37,066 nucleotides of DNA from an uncultured Lachnospiraceae bacterium (GTDB lineage: Bacteria > Bacillota > Clostridia > Lachnospirales > Lachnospiraceae): contig CAJUFU010000019.1 of the NCBI GenBank assembly GCA_910585555.1, forward strand, positions 1 to 37,066, read 5' to 3'. The stretch's first letter is position 1. Every line of letters starts with the position of its first letter. Made by a program: the position numbers and the translations under genes. Positions 16,588 to 25,114 of this stretch are shown here, piece after piece. The notes under the pieces are model-generated. The model had not been told where the DNA came from. It saw nothing but the letters and a program-made list of their open reading frames with translations, and did not search any database.

Positions 16588-16628
16588 AAAAGCAATGTCT
16601 GGCCTTACTGTGCCGGGCATTGCTTTTT
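16588..16628. terminator. Strong bidirectional terminator
   Basis: AAAAGCAATG (16588-16597) pairs with CATTGCTTTT (16618-16627), with a CTGGC/GCCGG-like inner pairing, and ends in TTTTT on the plus strand and T-rich sequence on the minus strand. It closes the 9691-16581 operon and overlaps the stop codon of the convergent XRE gene. Confidence 0.85.
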
Positions 16629-16971
16629 AGTCGGGATTTTTGAGGAACTTAATATATTTGAGTAAGTCTCGTCTTTCGCGGGCGCTGAATTTCTGTAAAT
16701 CATATACTACATCGTGCATGGTGACGTCGCCAAAATATTTACTGCGCAGATTGGTGTTTCCAAGATAGCCGGATTCTGTGCCGAGCAGATAGTCAGTGCT
16801 GACCTTATAATATTGCGCCAGTTTGACGACAACCCAGATGGGAATCTCACGGTGGCCGTTCTCGTAATTAGAGTAGGTCTGCTGTGATATGCCAAGATAA
16901 TCAGCGATGGTCTTCTGCTTGATATCATTATCTTCTCGTAAATCTCTGAGCATTACACGTAGTTCTTTCAT
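16627..16971 (-). CDS. XRE-family helix-turn-helix regulator
   Basis: 114 residues. Residues 5-62 are a Cro/cI-type DNA-binding domain: LRDLREDNDIKQKTIADYLGI, with the turn and recognition helix in ISQQTYSNYENGHREIP (about 28-44), followed by VVKLAQYYKVSTDYLLG. The C-terminal 50 residues are a short charged helix ending ARERRDLLKYIKFLK, a form often seen in small Clostridia repressors. It is transcribed away from the GT2 gene at 17252, and the 280-base gap holds several palindromes that could be its operators. It may therefore regulate itself and the 17252-21765 operon; that is inference. Its stop lies inside a shared terminator. Confidence 0.9.
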   Translation of the reverse strand: MKELRVMLRDLREDNDIKQKTIADYLGISQQTYSNYENGHREIPIWVVVKLAQYYKVSTDYLLGTESGYLGNTNLRSKYFGDVTMHDVVYDLQKFSARERRDLLKYIKFLKNPD

Positions 16972-17059
16972 TTTACTCTTGTTTCCTGCGCCGGCAGACT
17001 CCTTTCTATAGATATTCTGACCATTTTAGCAACGGTTATGTTGTTACAAATCCTATCAC

Positions 17060-17129
17060 ACAACAAAAAGTTGTAGATGAGAATTCTCGAAATGAAATGT
17101 GTACAGAAATATTACAACATATTATTGTA
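17060..17129. promoter_or_regulatory. Palindromic operator candidates in divergent promoter region
   Basis: Three inverted repeats cluster between the XRE gene and the GT2 gene: ACAAC-5-GTTGT (17060-17074), the perfect palindrome GAGAATTCTC (17079-17088) and TACAA-7-TTGTA (17113-17129). The first and third share an ACAA/TTGT half-site, which suits binding of the dimeric XRE protein. No binding data exist here. Confidence 0.4.
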
Positions 17130-17185
17130 TGAACGGCCAATGTAGAGGTAAGAAAAATGGGAGCAGGATGTGGGGAAGTGCATTA

Positions 17186-17214
17186 TTGTATTTTACGGAA
17201 AAACGGGGTAGAAT
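17186..17214 (+). promoter_or_regulatory. Sigma-A-type promoter for the second GT operon
   Basis: TTGTAT (17186-17191) and TAGAAT (17209-17214) are separated by 17 bases and lie 38 bases before the GT2 start codon at 17252. Each hexamer differs slightly from consensus. Confidence 0.45.
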
Positions 17215-17251
17215 GGATAATATAAATTTTGAATGATACAAGGATTCGATT

Positions 17252-18010
17252 ATGAGAAGAGTTTCACTGCTGGTGACTGTTTATAATGCGGCCAAAAATC
17301 TGCCAATCACCTTACAGAGTATAGAAGAACAGGATTATCAGGATATAGAGGTCGTGATTGTAGACGGAGGTTCTACGGACGGCACGGTAAATCTGATCAA
17401 AGAATTTGCAGGCAGGATAAAGGAGCGCGGGACGCTTTCCTTAAACTGGGTGTCAGAGAAGGACAAGGGATTGTATGATGCCATGAACAAGGCATATGCG
17501 CTCAGTACCGGTGATATCATTGCCGTATGCAACGACAGGCTCTGTGAGCCTGACGCGGTAAGCAGTCTTGTGAACGCCATTTGTGCCGGCGGCCCAGGCT
17601 GTATCGGAGCCCATTCCGACTTGGTATATGTGGAGGGCGGGCGGGTCATCAGAGGATGGCATATGGGAGAGGGGAAGCTTTCCCAGGGCTGGATGCCGGG
17701 GCACCCCACGCTTTTTCTGAAAAGAGAGGTGTACGAGAAATACGGCCTCTACGATACGTCTTACCATTGTGCGGCGGACTATGAATTTATGGTGCGGTTC
17801 TTAAAAGATCAGGATAACAGGCTGGCCTATGTGCCCAGGGTACTGGTGGCCATGTTTTATGGAGGCACCAGCAATGCGGGAATCCGTAACTACCTGGTTT
17901 CCTTTCAGGAGGGGTATCGGGCGCTTCGTAAGAATGGGGTGCGGTTTCCCTTGTGGATTACACTGCGAAGGACTATGAAGGTGCTTTTACAGTTCGGGAA
18001 AAAGGTCTGA
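17252..18010 (+). CDS. Family 2 glycosyltransferase
   Basis: 252 residues, a GT-A fold GT2 enzyme similar in style to WcaE-type polysaccharide transferases. It begins VSLLVTVYNAAKNLPITLQSIEEQ, quoted by its start VSLLVTVYN. VIVDGGSTDGT (about 34-44) binds the nucleotide, SEKDKGLYDAMNKAYALSTGD follows in the middle, and GWMPGHPTLFLKREVY (about 150-165) with ADYEFMVRFLK holds the acceptor side and catalytic base region. The place usually occupied by an N-D-D or S-D-D metal motif reads CNDRLCEPDA, which is slightly unusual. No membrane segment is present, so it acts on a lipid-linked intermediate at the cytoplasmic face. AAGGA 9 bases upstream supports the start; the second CotH gene follows after 30 bases. 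Confidence 0.88.
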   Translation: MRRVSLLVTVYNAAKNLPITLQSIEEQDYQDIEVVIVDGGSTDGTVNLIKEFAGRIKERGTLSLNWVSEKDKGLYDAMNKAYALSTGDIIAVCNDRLCEPDAVSSLVNAICAGGPGCIGAHSDLVYVEGGRVIRGWHMGEGKLSQGWMPGHPTLFLKREVYEKYGLYDTSYHCAADYEFMVRFLKDQDNRLAYVPRVLVAMFYGGTSNAGIRNYLVSFQEGYRALRKNGVRFPLWITLRRTMKVLLQFGKKV

Positions 18011-18040
18011 GGATTTGACGAAGGCTGTTGGAGATAGAGA

Positions 18041-19882
18041 ATGGACAAGCGATTGGGCAGAAATATTTTATATGGGCTTTCGATGCTTGCGTTTTGTGGT
18101 TTGCTTTTGTATGGGGCCAGGTTTGACCGGGCGCCGTCAGTTTCTATCAGGGAGCGGGGCAGTGCGAACGCTGCGGTCTTGGAGGAGCTGGAAGCTGCGA
18201 AAGCGCCAGAGCCGGATGAGCTGAAAGGGCGGGCGGTGCGCAGTGAAGGGTATGAGGAGATTGCATTAGAATGTGAGACGCCTGGAGGAGATCAGGAGCT
18301 TTTACTTTTCAGACAGCAGGAACAGGCGTATTTTTTTCTGCCTTCTTTTGCGGACGCCGGGACACTTACCTGGAGGTATGACGAGGGAGAGTATACGTTG
18401 ACGCTGGGGACCGGGCAGGTGCATAACGGGGACAGATGTATGCTTTTACCAGGGCAGTCTGAGACCCTGACCTATACGAAAAGGGGACAGGAAGCACAGA
18501 CATGCAGTCTTACGTTGATGCAGTCAGATACGCTGCCTGCCGTGTTTATCGAGACGGATTCCAGTTCTATGGCGTATCTGAATGAAGATAAAACCCATGA
18601 AGAAGCAGGGTCTTTCCTGTGTGTGCTGGCGGATGGCAGGGTGGACAGTGCAGGCAGGCTGGGAAAGGTTTCCGGCAGGGGATATTCCAGCTTTAATGCG
18701 CCCAAGAAGTCCTACGGCATCCGCTTTGCGGCGGCCACGGATGTGCTGGGCATGGGACATGCCAAGAAGTGGGTGCTGCAGGCCAATGCCTATGATTTGA
18801 GCCGTATGCGCAATCGGGTAATCTACAGTCTTGCCCGTGAAATGGGTGTTCCCTTCGCGGTGGACTGTGCTTACGCGGATGTGTATTTTAATGGAGAATA
18901 TGCCGGTAATTATCTGCTGTGCGAGCGGGTGGAAGTGGGCAGGGAGCGGATTGGGATTAAGGACGGCTGTCTGTTGGAAGGGGTCTTTGAAAGCCGCGTG
19001 GATGAGGAAAAGGAATACAACACCTTTCTGAACAGTAAAGCGGGCTGGTATGAAGTGAAGTATCCTAAGAATATTTCCGATGAAAAGCTGGAAGAGATGC
19101 AGGAACTTTTGGATGAGACGGCGTATCTGATAGAGCAGAGTGATTCGCCGGAGGCTTATGAACGGTTGAAAAGTCTGGTGGACATAGAATCTTTTATCCA
19201 GATGTTTCTGCTGGATGAGTTATCCAACGAGGCGGACTTAAATCGGGCCAGCACTTTTTATTTTACGGCGGATGACGGGAAGCTCTATGCGGGGCCGGTG
19301 TGGGATTATGACAGATCTTTAGGCAATGTAAAATCAGCGGACTATGAATTGTTAGACTGCTTTACGGTGGGATTAGGGGAAAAACTCTTTCAGAGTCCGT
19401 ATTTTCAAAAAGATGTGGCTGACAGTTACAATGCACGTTACAGGGAGCTGATTTCTGATTATGAAGCTTCCTTTATACAAGAACAGAAGGAGCAGATTGA
19501 CGCCTCAATTGCCATGGACACGGTGCGCTGGGGTGATGAGAGTGTGAACAAATACACGATTTTTAATGATGCCTGCCAAACCTTTGATGAGGGTACGGCG
19601 TATCTAAAGGCATATTTTGGGATAAGATACCAATTAATAGACGATATTTTGAATACTCCGGGGAAATATCATCAGGTGGAATTTGTGAACAGCAGTGTGG
19701 TGTCAGAGTATGTCAGTCAAAGATTCTGGGTGCTGCATGGAGCGTACATTCCGGAGGATGTGATGGCCTATTTAGCGGGGCGGTATGAGAGTGATGTGTG
19801 GCTGTATGAGGACGGCCTGGAATATCAGGCTGCTCCGGTGATGGAGGATATACGCCTGTTATCGGGCGAGATTGATGGTTAA
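18041..19882 (+). CDS. CotH kinase-family membrane-anchored protein (second copy)
   Basis: 613 residues. A hydrophobic segment at about 9-24 is a signal anchor. An N-terminal region of about 150 residues is followed by the CotH core: LPAVFIETDS near 166, GKVSGRGYSSFNAPKKSYGIRF near 208, LQANAYDLSRMRNRVIYSLA, ADVYFNGEYAGNYLLCERVEV, FIQMFLLDELSNEADLN and VWDYDRSLGN near 420. Unlike the first CotH at 11315, it keeps the full WDxD metal motif. CotH proteins are atypical kinases; the target here is unknown. It sits between a GT2 and a GT-C-type membrane protein, and the start is supported by GGAG upstream. The two copies are clearly diverged rather than a recent duplication. Confidence 0.85.
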   Translation: MDKRLGRNILYGLSMLAFCGLLLYGARFDRAPSVSIRERGSANAAVLEELEAAKAPEPDELKGRAVRSEGYEEIALECETPGGDQELLLFRQQEQAYFFLPSFADAGTLTWRYDEGEYTLTLGTGQVHNGDRCMLLPGQSETLTYTKRGQEAQTCSLTLMQSDTLPAVFIETDSSSMAYLNEDKTHEEAGSFLCVLADGRVDSAGRLGKVSGRGYSSFNAPKKSYGIRFAAATDVLGMGHAKKWVLQANAYDLSRMRNRVIYSLAREMGVPFAVDCAYADVYFNGEYAGNYLLCERVEVGRERIGIKDGCLLEGVFESRVDEEKEYNTFLNSKAGWYEVKYPKNISDEKLEEMQELLDETAYLIEQSDSPEAYERLKSLVDIESFIQMFLLDELSNEADLNRASTFYFTADDGKLYAGPVWDYDRSLGNVKSADYELLDCFTVGLGEKLFQSPYFQKDVADSYNARYRELISDYEASFIQEQKEQIDASIAMDTVRWGDESVNKYTIFNDACQTFDEGTAYLKAYFGIRYQLIDDILNTPGKYHQVEFVNSSVVSEYVSQRFWVLHGAYIPEDVMAYLAGRYESDVWLYEDGLEYQAAPVMEDIRLLSGEIDG

Positions 19883-19947
19883 AGGACGATAACTTTGTGA
19901 AAAACAAAACATATATAAGACAAGAAGAGCGTGGAAATGAGGAAAAT

Positions 19948-21765
19948 ATGAGAGATTCCTTTGAGCGGATTGTGAATATTTTGGTCAGGGCCATCATAGC
20001 GGTGGTGGTGTTCCTATTATTTTTACAGAGCATCTTCAGCACCAGTTTTATCGGACAGATTCCGGGAGAAGACGGAGGCATACAAGATCATACCTTAAAT
20101 GTGGCGGACAGCCCGTTTCTGCATCTGGGGATTCTTTTGACTGTTACGGTTGTATCGGTGGTTCTTTACCGGGCGTATCAAAAAAGAGAGCATAACATAC
20201 AGCACATAGGGCTGAATGCGGTGCTGTATATCATTGCGGCGGCAGGATTTCTGCTGGGAACCGTCTGGATTCTAGCCACACAGTTATATCCGGGTTCAGA
20301 CCCGGCTAAGGTATGCCATGTTGCCGCACAGTGGAGGGCAGGGGACTTTTCCGCCTTTGAACAGCTTGTGGACGGGGAAGAGGGATATTTGTTCCGGTAT
20401 CCTTTTCAGTCGGGGATTGTGTTGTTTTATTATCTGCTGATGGGCATTTTGGGGACGGAAAACTATGTGGGTCTGCAGTTTGTCAATCTGTTGGCGTTGA
20501 CGGTATCTTATTACTTGATTGTGCAGATTCTCAAGCAGTTTTGGAAAGAGGATAAGGCGGCCGTGATACTTGCTCATACGGCGCTGATTTTGTGGGAGCC
20601 CTACATGTTCTATATCACCTACCTCTATGGGATTATGCCGGGGATGGCCTGCTCTTTGGGTGCCGTATATTGTGTGGTTCGTTATCTGGGGACGCGTAAG
20701 CCGTTGTATATGCTGCCGGCCGCTCTTTTGATGGGAATTGCCACGGTATTTAAAATGAACTGTCTGATCTATCTGGCTGCCATCGGCTGTTTCCTTGTAT
20801 ATGATGGAATCAAGGGGCTGCTGGAAAAGGAGCAGGGAAAAAGGGCCGGGAAATCCTGGCTGATATCCTTTCTGTTTCTGGCGGTGATGGGGGTTGGCGT
20901 GGCCGGAACGAATGTGGTAGTGAACAGTTATGTGGAACATTTATCCGGTTACGAGATGCCAGAGGGACAGGTGATGCTCTCCTGGGTGGTGATGGGATTG
21001 CAGGAAGCTCCCAAGGGGCCTGGAAATTATAACGGTTTTAACGGCAATGTCTATACGAAGAGTAATTACGATACGGAACTTGCCAACGAATTATCGAAAG
21101 AGGCATTGAAGGCCCAGCTTGCGTGGATGGGGGAGGATCCGGTGAATAACGGGCTGGTTTTCTTTGCCAGGAAAACGGCTTATCAGTGGAACGATCCCAC
21201 CTTTATCTCACTGGACAGGATGGCCGGACGGGATTCCAAGATAGAGATGTCACCTGCGGTGCTTAGCTTGATTGAGGGGAAGGGATGTACCTACCTTTCC
21301 ATTTGGCTTAACATTGTGCAGACCTTGGTCTTGCTGGGCGCCTTATTTTATCTGCTGTTTACGTGCAAAAAGACGAAATTATATGAATTGATTGTTTGTG
21401 TGGTGTTCCTGGGCGGTTTTTTGTTTCATCTGGTGTGGGAGTCCTCCGCTTCTTATGCGATTCCTTATTATGTGCTGATGATTCCCTATGCGGCCAAAGG
21501 GTTTACGGAGTATATTAGATGGGCGGACAGGGCATTAAGATGGCTTATGGAGGAAGCGGCAGACAGGAAGAAAGAGGATATCCGGGGGTTCTTTTCCAGA
21601 AAAAATGCGCCCCTGATCGGGAGCGCGGCGGTTCTTCTGGCACTTCTCGTATTATTTGGCCAGACAGATCTTTTTAAACGGACAATCGCTTTTGATGACG
21701 ATTTAAAAGGCTTCCATGCCAGCGAGCAGTTCTATAGAACCGGGGACTGGACACCGGAGGATTAA
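19948..21765 (+). CDS. GT-C-type multi-pass membrane protein
   Basis: 605 residues with about ten or more hydrophobic segments through residue 510, a charged loop and a last segment near 565-580. LYPGSDPAKVCHVAAQWRAGD near 115 has the outer-loop aspartate of GT39/PMT-type enzymes, and FRYPFQSGIVLFYYLLMGILG follows as in that superfamily. It probably transfers a sugar from a polyprenyl-phosphate donor on the outer face. I chose ATG 19948 because GAGG lies 5 bases before it; a GTG at 19897 would add 17 charged residues with no good ribosome binding site. Its stop overlaps the stop of the convergent GT2 gene by four bases, and no terminator separates them. Confidence 0.75.
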   Translation: MRDSFERIVNILVRAIIAVVVFLLFLQSIFSTSFIGQIPGEDGGIQDHTLNVADSPFLHLGILLTVTVVSVVLYRAYQKREHNIQHIGLNAVLYIIAAAGFLLGTVWILATQLYPGSDPAKVCHVAAQWRAGDFSAFEQLVDGEEGYLFRYPFQSGIVLFYYLLMGILGTENYVGLQFVNLLALTVSYYLIVQILKQFWKEDKAAVILAHTALILWEPYMFYITYLYGIMPGMACSLGAVYCVVRYLGTRKPLYMLPAALLMGIATVFKMNCLIYLAAIGCFLVYDGIKGLLEKEQGKRAGKSWLISFLFLAVMGVGVAGTNVVVNSYVEHLSGYEMPEGQVMLSWVVMGLQEAPKGPGNYNGFNGNVYTKSNYDTELANELSKEALKAQLAWMGEDPVNNGLVFFARKTAYQWNDPTFISLDRMAGRDSKIEMSPAVLSLIEGKGCTYLSIWLNIVQTLVLLGALFYLLFTCKKTKLYELIVCVVFLGGFLFHLVWESSASYAIPYYVLMIPYAAKGFTEYIRWADRALRWLMEEAADRKKEDIRGFFSRKNAPLIGSAAVLLALLVLFGQTDLFKRTIAFDDDLKGFHASEQFYRTGDWTPED

Positions 21766-22778
21766 TGCTTTAAGAAAAAGCGGAATAGCGCATAAAGACC
21801 ATGCTGAATACAGAAAACATAACATTTGTTATGTAATCCTTTGATGCTGCCGATGTTTACACTGTGAAATGCTTTCCGGATAGGCGGATAGCTGCATTCT
21901 TTCAAAAAGAGCCGCCTGGTTTCTTTGAAGGAGGCCGTCATGTCCTGAAACACAGGGACGAAAGTCAGAAGACACTGGTACACGATATAATAGTCCAATT
22001 GTCTTTCCATATACGGATAGACGCGGCAGTCAATGATCTGATGGAAGGTATCGAAGAGCGTATGGTTTTCAAGCAGGCGCTTATCGTCCATATGGTGTGT
22101 GAGCGAGGAAGCGCTGCTGCGGTAATAATAGAGGGTTTCCTCTAAAAAGTAGACAGAGGAAGCTTCCAGCAGGCAGATATAGGAGGCAAGCCCGTCTTCT
22201 CCCAGCTTGAGAGAAAGAGGTACTTGAAGCAGGTGCGGGCCGATCAGTTCCCGTCGAAACAGTTTATTGCATAGGCTGGGGGCGATTCCGTAAGTGAAAA
22301 AATCGCCGAAATAGATCATATTGGGATAAATCTTCTCTTCCAACCGGGCTTTGTCGTACAGACCGCCCGCAAAGGGAGAACAGCAGGGAATTTCTTTCTT
22401 GGGAGTGACGGCGGTATAGTTACAGCAGACCACGTCCGCTCCGGTGTCTTTCGCGGCACTGCACATCAGGCGGTACATGGATGGGGCAATCCAGTCATCG
22501 CTGTCCACGAAGGTGACATACTGCCCTTTGGCCTGGGTAAATCCTTTCTGCCTGGCGCTGGTGTGGCCGCCGTTTGGCTGGTGGAAACAGTGAATGAAAG
22601 CATACTGCCGGGCGTAGGTATCGCAGATGTCAAAAGAGCCGTCTGTGGAACCGTCATCCACAAGGAGCAGTTCATAATCGGTCCACTCCTGGGCCAGGAT
22701 GCTGTCAATACAGCAGGGCAGGAATTCTTCTACATTATAGACAGGGATGATGATGCTCAAAAAGGGTGTGGATGACAT
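21762..22778 (-). CDS. Family 2 glycosyltransferase, minus strand
   Basis: 338 residues. It begins with the canonical GT2 fold: LSIIIPVYNVEEFLPCCIDSIL by sense, with LLVDDGSTDGS near 38-48, HQPNGGHTSARQKG near 70, and YVTFVDSDDWIAPSMY near 88-103 carrying the metal-binding DSDD. The C-terminal half is helical, including a region rich in tyrosine and leucine typical of EpsJ/WcaA-like enzymes. I place the start at 22778 because AGGAG lies 6 bases before that ATG on the minus strand; the longer open frame to 22964 adds an unrelated lead that overlaps the divergent gene. It is the only glycosyltransferase on the opposite strand, so it is transcribed independently. Confidence 0.9.
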   Translation of the reverse strand: MSSTPFLSIIIPVYNVEEFLPCCIDSILAQEWTDYELLLVDDGSTDGSFDICDTYARQYAFIHCFHQPNGGHTSARQKGFTQAKGQYVTFVDSDDWIAPSMYRLMCSAAKDTGADVVCCNYTAVTPKKEIPCCSPFAGGLYDKARLEEKIYPNMIYFGDFFTYGIAPSLCNKLFRRELIGPHLLQVPLSLKLGEDGLASYICLLEASSVYFLEETLYYYRSSASSLTHHMDDKRLLENHTLFDTFHQIIDCRVYPYMERQLDYYIVYQCLLTFVPVFQDMTASFKETRRLFLKECSYPPIRKAFHSVNIGSIKGLHNKCYVFCIQHGLYALFRFFLKH

Positions 22779-22866
22779 GGCGGCTCCTTTGTATTTATGA
22801 ATCAAATTGCTATTGTTTTCTATTGTAACGTTTCTATTGTTATTTTGCAACATGATGGAGGTTCCT

Positions 22867-23940
22867 ATGACGGACAGAATCGTATTTGTCATACCAGATA
22901 TGCCCGGCGGCGGCACGGAACGGGTGGTAGCGCTTTTGGCAAACGAATATTGCAGGCGGGGCATTGGGGTGACGATTCTTCTCTTTGCAGGAAATGAGAG
23001 GGCCTATCCGTTAAGGGAAGGGATAGAGGTGGTCTGCGTGGGGAATCCTTCCGGCGGCAGTATCAGAGAGCGGCTGGGAAGAATCGGCAGGATGCGGCGG
23101 TTTTACAGAGAGCATAAAGGGTGCCAGATCTGGGCTTTCAGCGTGATGGGGGCGGTGTTCTCCGCGGTGGCGGCTTTCGGACAGCGGCATTTTGTGCTGG
23201 TTTCCGAGAGAAACGACCCCAACAAATATGAACATCCCAAAATCAGGAATCTCAGTTACCGTCTGGCGGATGTGGTGGTATGCCAGACGAAGGATGCGGT
23301 GGAAAGTTTCCCTGGGGCCATCAGACGGAAGGCGGCGGTGGTGCCGAATCCTCTAGCACTGAAAGACGTTTCGCCTTATGAGGGGAAGCGGGAGGCGCGG
23401 ATTGTGGCGGTGGGCAGACTGAGCGCCCAGAAGAATCATAGGCTCCTGCTAGAGGCCTTCGTTGCTTTTGCCAGAAAGCATGAGGCGTATGTGCTGGAGC
23501 TTTACGGCAAAGGGGAACTGGAAGAGGACTTAAAAAAGCTGGCACAGAGCCTGGGAATCGGGGAGCGCGTGCGGTTTTTGGGATTCTGCGATAACGTGCA
23601 GGAGAAAATACGAAAGGCCGGCATGTATGTACTGTCCTCGGACTATGAGGGTATTTCCAATTCCATGCTGGAAGCCATGGCCTTAGGGATGCCGGTGATT
23701 GCCACAGATTGCCCCATCGGCGGTTCCAGGATGTATATTAAGGACGGTATAAACGGTCTTTTGGTGCCGGTGGGGGATGCGGGTGCGCTTTCGGCGGCCA
23801 TGGACAGACTGGCGGAGGACCCCGCTTATGGCGAAAGGCTTGGCAGGGAGGCGGCGAAGCTGAAAGAGGAGCTGGCCGTTTCCAAAATCGGGGACAGATT
23901 CCTTGCGCTGTCAGGGAAAGAAGAGGTTTATTATGCGTAA
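22867..23940 (+). CDS. Family 4 glycosyltransferase
   Basis: 357 residues, a GT-B fold GT4 enzyme. The N-terminus is RIVFVIPDMPGGGTERVV (about 3-20), with the PGGGTERV acceptor loop. The C-terminal nucleotide-sugar domain has VAVGRLSAQKNHRLLLEAF near 182, YGKGELEEDLKKLA, FLGFCDNVQEKIRKAG and SSDYEGISNSMLEAMALG near 258-275, with the E-x7-E motif. This layout is close to the CapM/WcaI-like retaining transferases. The start at 22867 is set by GGAGG 5 bases upstream; an earlier in-frame ATG at 22807 would add an unlikely hydrophobic lead. It opens the long operon and overlaps the next GT4 gene by eight bases. Confidence 0.9.
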   Translation: MTDRIVFVIPDMPGGGTERVVALLANEYCRRGIGVTILLFAGNERAYPLREGIEVVCVGNPSGGSIRERLGRIGRMRRFYREHKGCQIWAFSVMGAVFSAVAAFGQRHFVLVSERNDPNKYEHPKIRNLSYRLADVVVCQTKDAVESFPGAIRRKAAVVPNPLALKDVSPYEGKREARIVAVGRLSAQKNHRLLLEAFVAFARKHEAYVLELYGKGELEEDLKKLAQSLGIGERVRFLGFCDNVQEKIRKAGMYVLSSDYEGISNSMLEAMALGMPVIATDCPIGGSRMYIKDGINGLLVPVGDAGALSAAMDRLAEDPAYGERLGREAAKLKEELAVSKIGDRFLALSGKEEVYYA

Positions 23941-25024
23941 AGTGTTGGTCATCAATCCTATTTTATATACGGCGGAACATAATCGGATTCCACAGGTGTC
24001 TTCCATCAAGGATACCATGATTTATACCATGTGCCTGGGATTTCTGGAAGCGGGGTGCGAAGTGACGCTGGTTGCCGCCAAAGACTACCGTCCCGCCAAA
24101 GAGGAGACGTACCCCTTTCCGGTTTTGTGGTTTGGGACAGTGTGGCACAAACTGTTTCAGCCCAGATGTTTTCCCTATATGCCGGCACTGCGCCGTTTTT
24201 TAAGGGAGCACAAAGAATATGACATGATTGTCAGTAGCGAAGTGTTTGCATCCTGGTCTTATACGGCGGCCAGGCTCTATCCGGATAAGACCCTGTTGTG
24301 GCATGAGCTGGCGGCCCATAACCATATGCTTCATCAGCTGCCTTCTAAGTTCTGGTATCGGTTTGTGGCACGCCTTATGATGAGAAGTGCCAAAGTGGTG
24401 CCCCGCTCAGAGGCGGCGGCCTCCTTTATCGGGCAGTTTATGCCCAGGGTGGCGGGAACGTGTATCGATCATGGGGTAGATTTGGCCAAATTTCCCCTTC
24501 CCGATGTACGGGATAAGGCGGATCAGTTTGTGGTGGTATCCCAATTGATTGCCCGTAAGCAGATCGAGCGGACCATCGAAGCCTTTGCCGGTTTTGTGAG
24601 ACAAGGAAATGCCGGATACAGGCTCTGCATCATCGGACAAGGAGAGGAGGAAGAGCGGCTAAAGGGGCTTGTGGGTAAGCTTGGGCTGGTGGAGCAGGTC
24701 CTCTTCTGCGGGCAGATGTCCCATGCCCAGCTGATGCCCATCGTGGCAAGATCAAGGGCTCTTTTGGTGTCCACCAGGAAAGACAATAATATGGTCTCCA
24801 TTGTGGAGAGTATCGCTTTGGGAACGCCGGTGCTGACCACCTCGGTGCCTTACAATGCGGCCTATATCAGGGAGCAGGAACTGGGTATTGTGGAGGATGC
24901 CTGGGGCGCAGATGCCCTGGAGCGGATTGTGGCGCACAATGAGCGGTACGTGGACAATTGTGTGCGGTATCGGGAGCAGTTATCGAACGTCTCCTGTGCG
25001 GAGAGATTCTTTACGCTCTTGTGA
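23933..25024 (+). CDS. Family 4 glycosyltransferase
   Basis: 363 residues. The N-terminal domain begins RKVLVINPILY and is more divergent than that of the preceding gene. The donor domain is clear: VDHGVDLAKF-like IDHGVDLAKFPL near 186, VVSQLIARKQIERTIEAFAGF near 206, IIGQGEEEERLKGLV, FCGQMSHAQLMPIVARS and STRKDNNMVSIVESIALGTPV near 280-300. In the usual E-x7-E motif the first position is D here (DNNMVSIVE). I chose ATG 23933, with AGAGG 6 bases upstream, which overlaps the previous gene's end by eight bases and implies coupled translation. No membrane segment is seen. The sugar transferred cannot be told. Confidence 0.87.
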   Translation: MRKVLVINPILYTAEHNRIPQVSSIKDTMIYTMCLGFLEAGCEVTLVAAKDYRPAKEETYPFPVLWFGTVWHKLFQPRCFPYMPALRRFLREHKEYDMIVSSEVFASWSYTAARLYPDKTLLWHELAAHNHMLHQLPSKFWYRFVARLMMRSAKVVPRSEAAASFIGQFMPRVAGTCIDHGVDLAKFPLPDVRDKADQFVVVSQLIARKQIERTIEAFAGFVRQGNAGYRLCIIGQGEEEERLKGLVGKLGLVEQVLFCGQMSHAQLMPIVARSRALLVSTRKDNNMVSIVESIALGTPVLTTSVPYNAAYIREQELGIVEDAWGADALERIVAHNERYVDNCVRYREQLSNVSCAERFFTLL

Positions 25025-25071
25025 ACAGGATTTCTTGCTTTTTTGACGGTATCCATGTAAGATAGGTAATA

Positions 25072-25098
25072 GGGAAAATTTAGATTACAGATTTTCCC
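25072..25098 (+). other. Inverted repeat ahead of the GT8 gene
   Basis: GGGAAAAT (25072-25079) pairs with ATTTTCCC (25091-25098) around an 11-base loop, just before the AGGGAGG ribosome binding site. It lacks a T-run. A TTGACG at 25043-25048 could be a -35 box but its -10 partner is poor, so an internal promoter is doubtful. Confidence 0.35.
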
Positions 25099-25114
25099 AG
25101 AGGGAGGAAGATAC

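Noticed and set aside
22779..22964. N-terminal extension of the minus-strand GT2
   Set aside because: The GT2 fold begins at the ATG at 22778 with a well-placed AGGAG; the extension overlaps the divergent GT4 gene and resembles no known lead.
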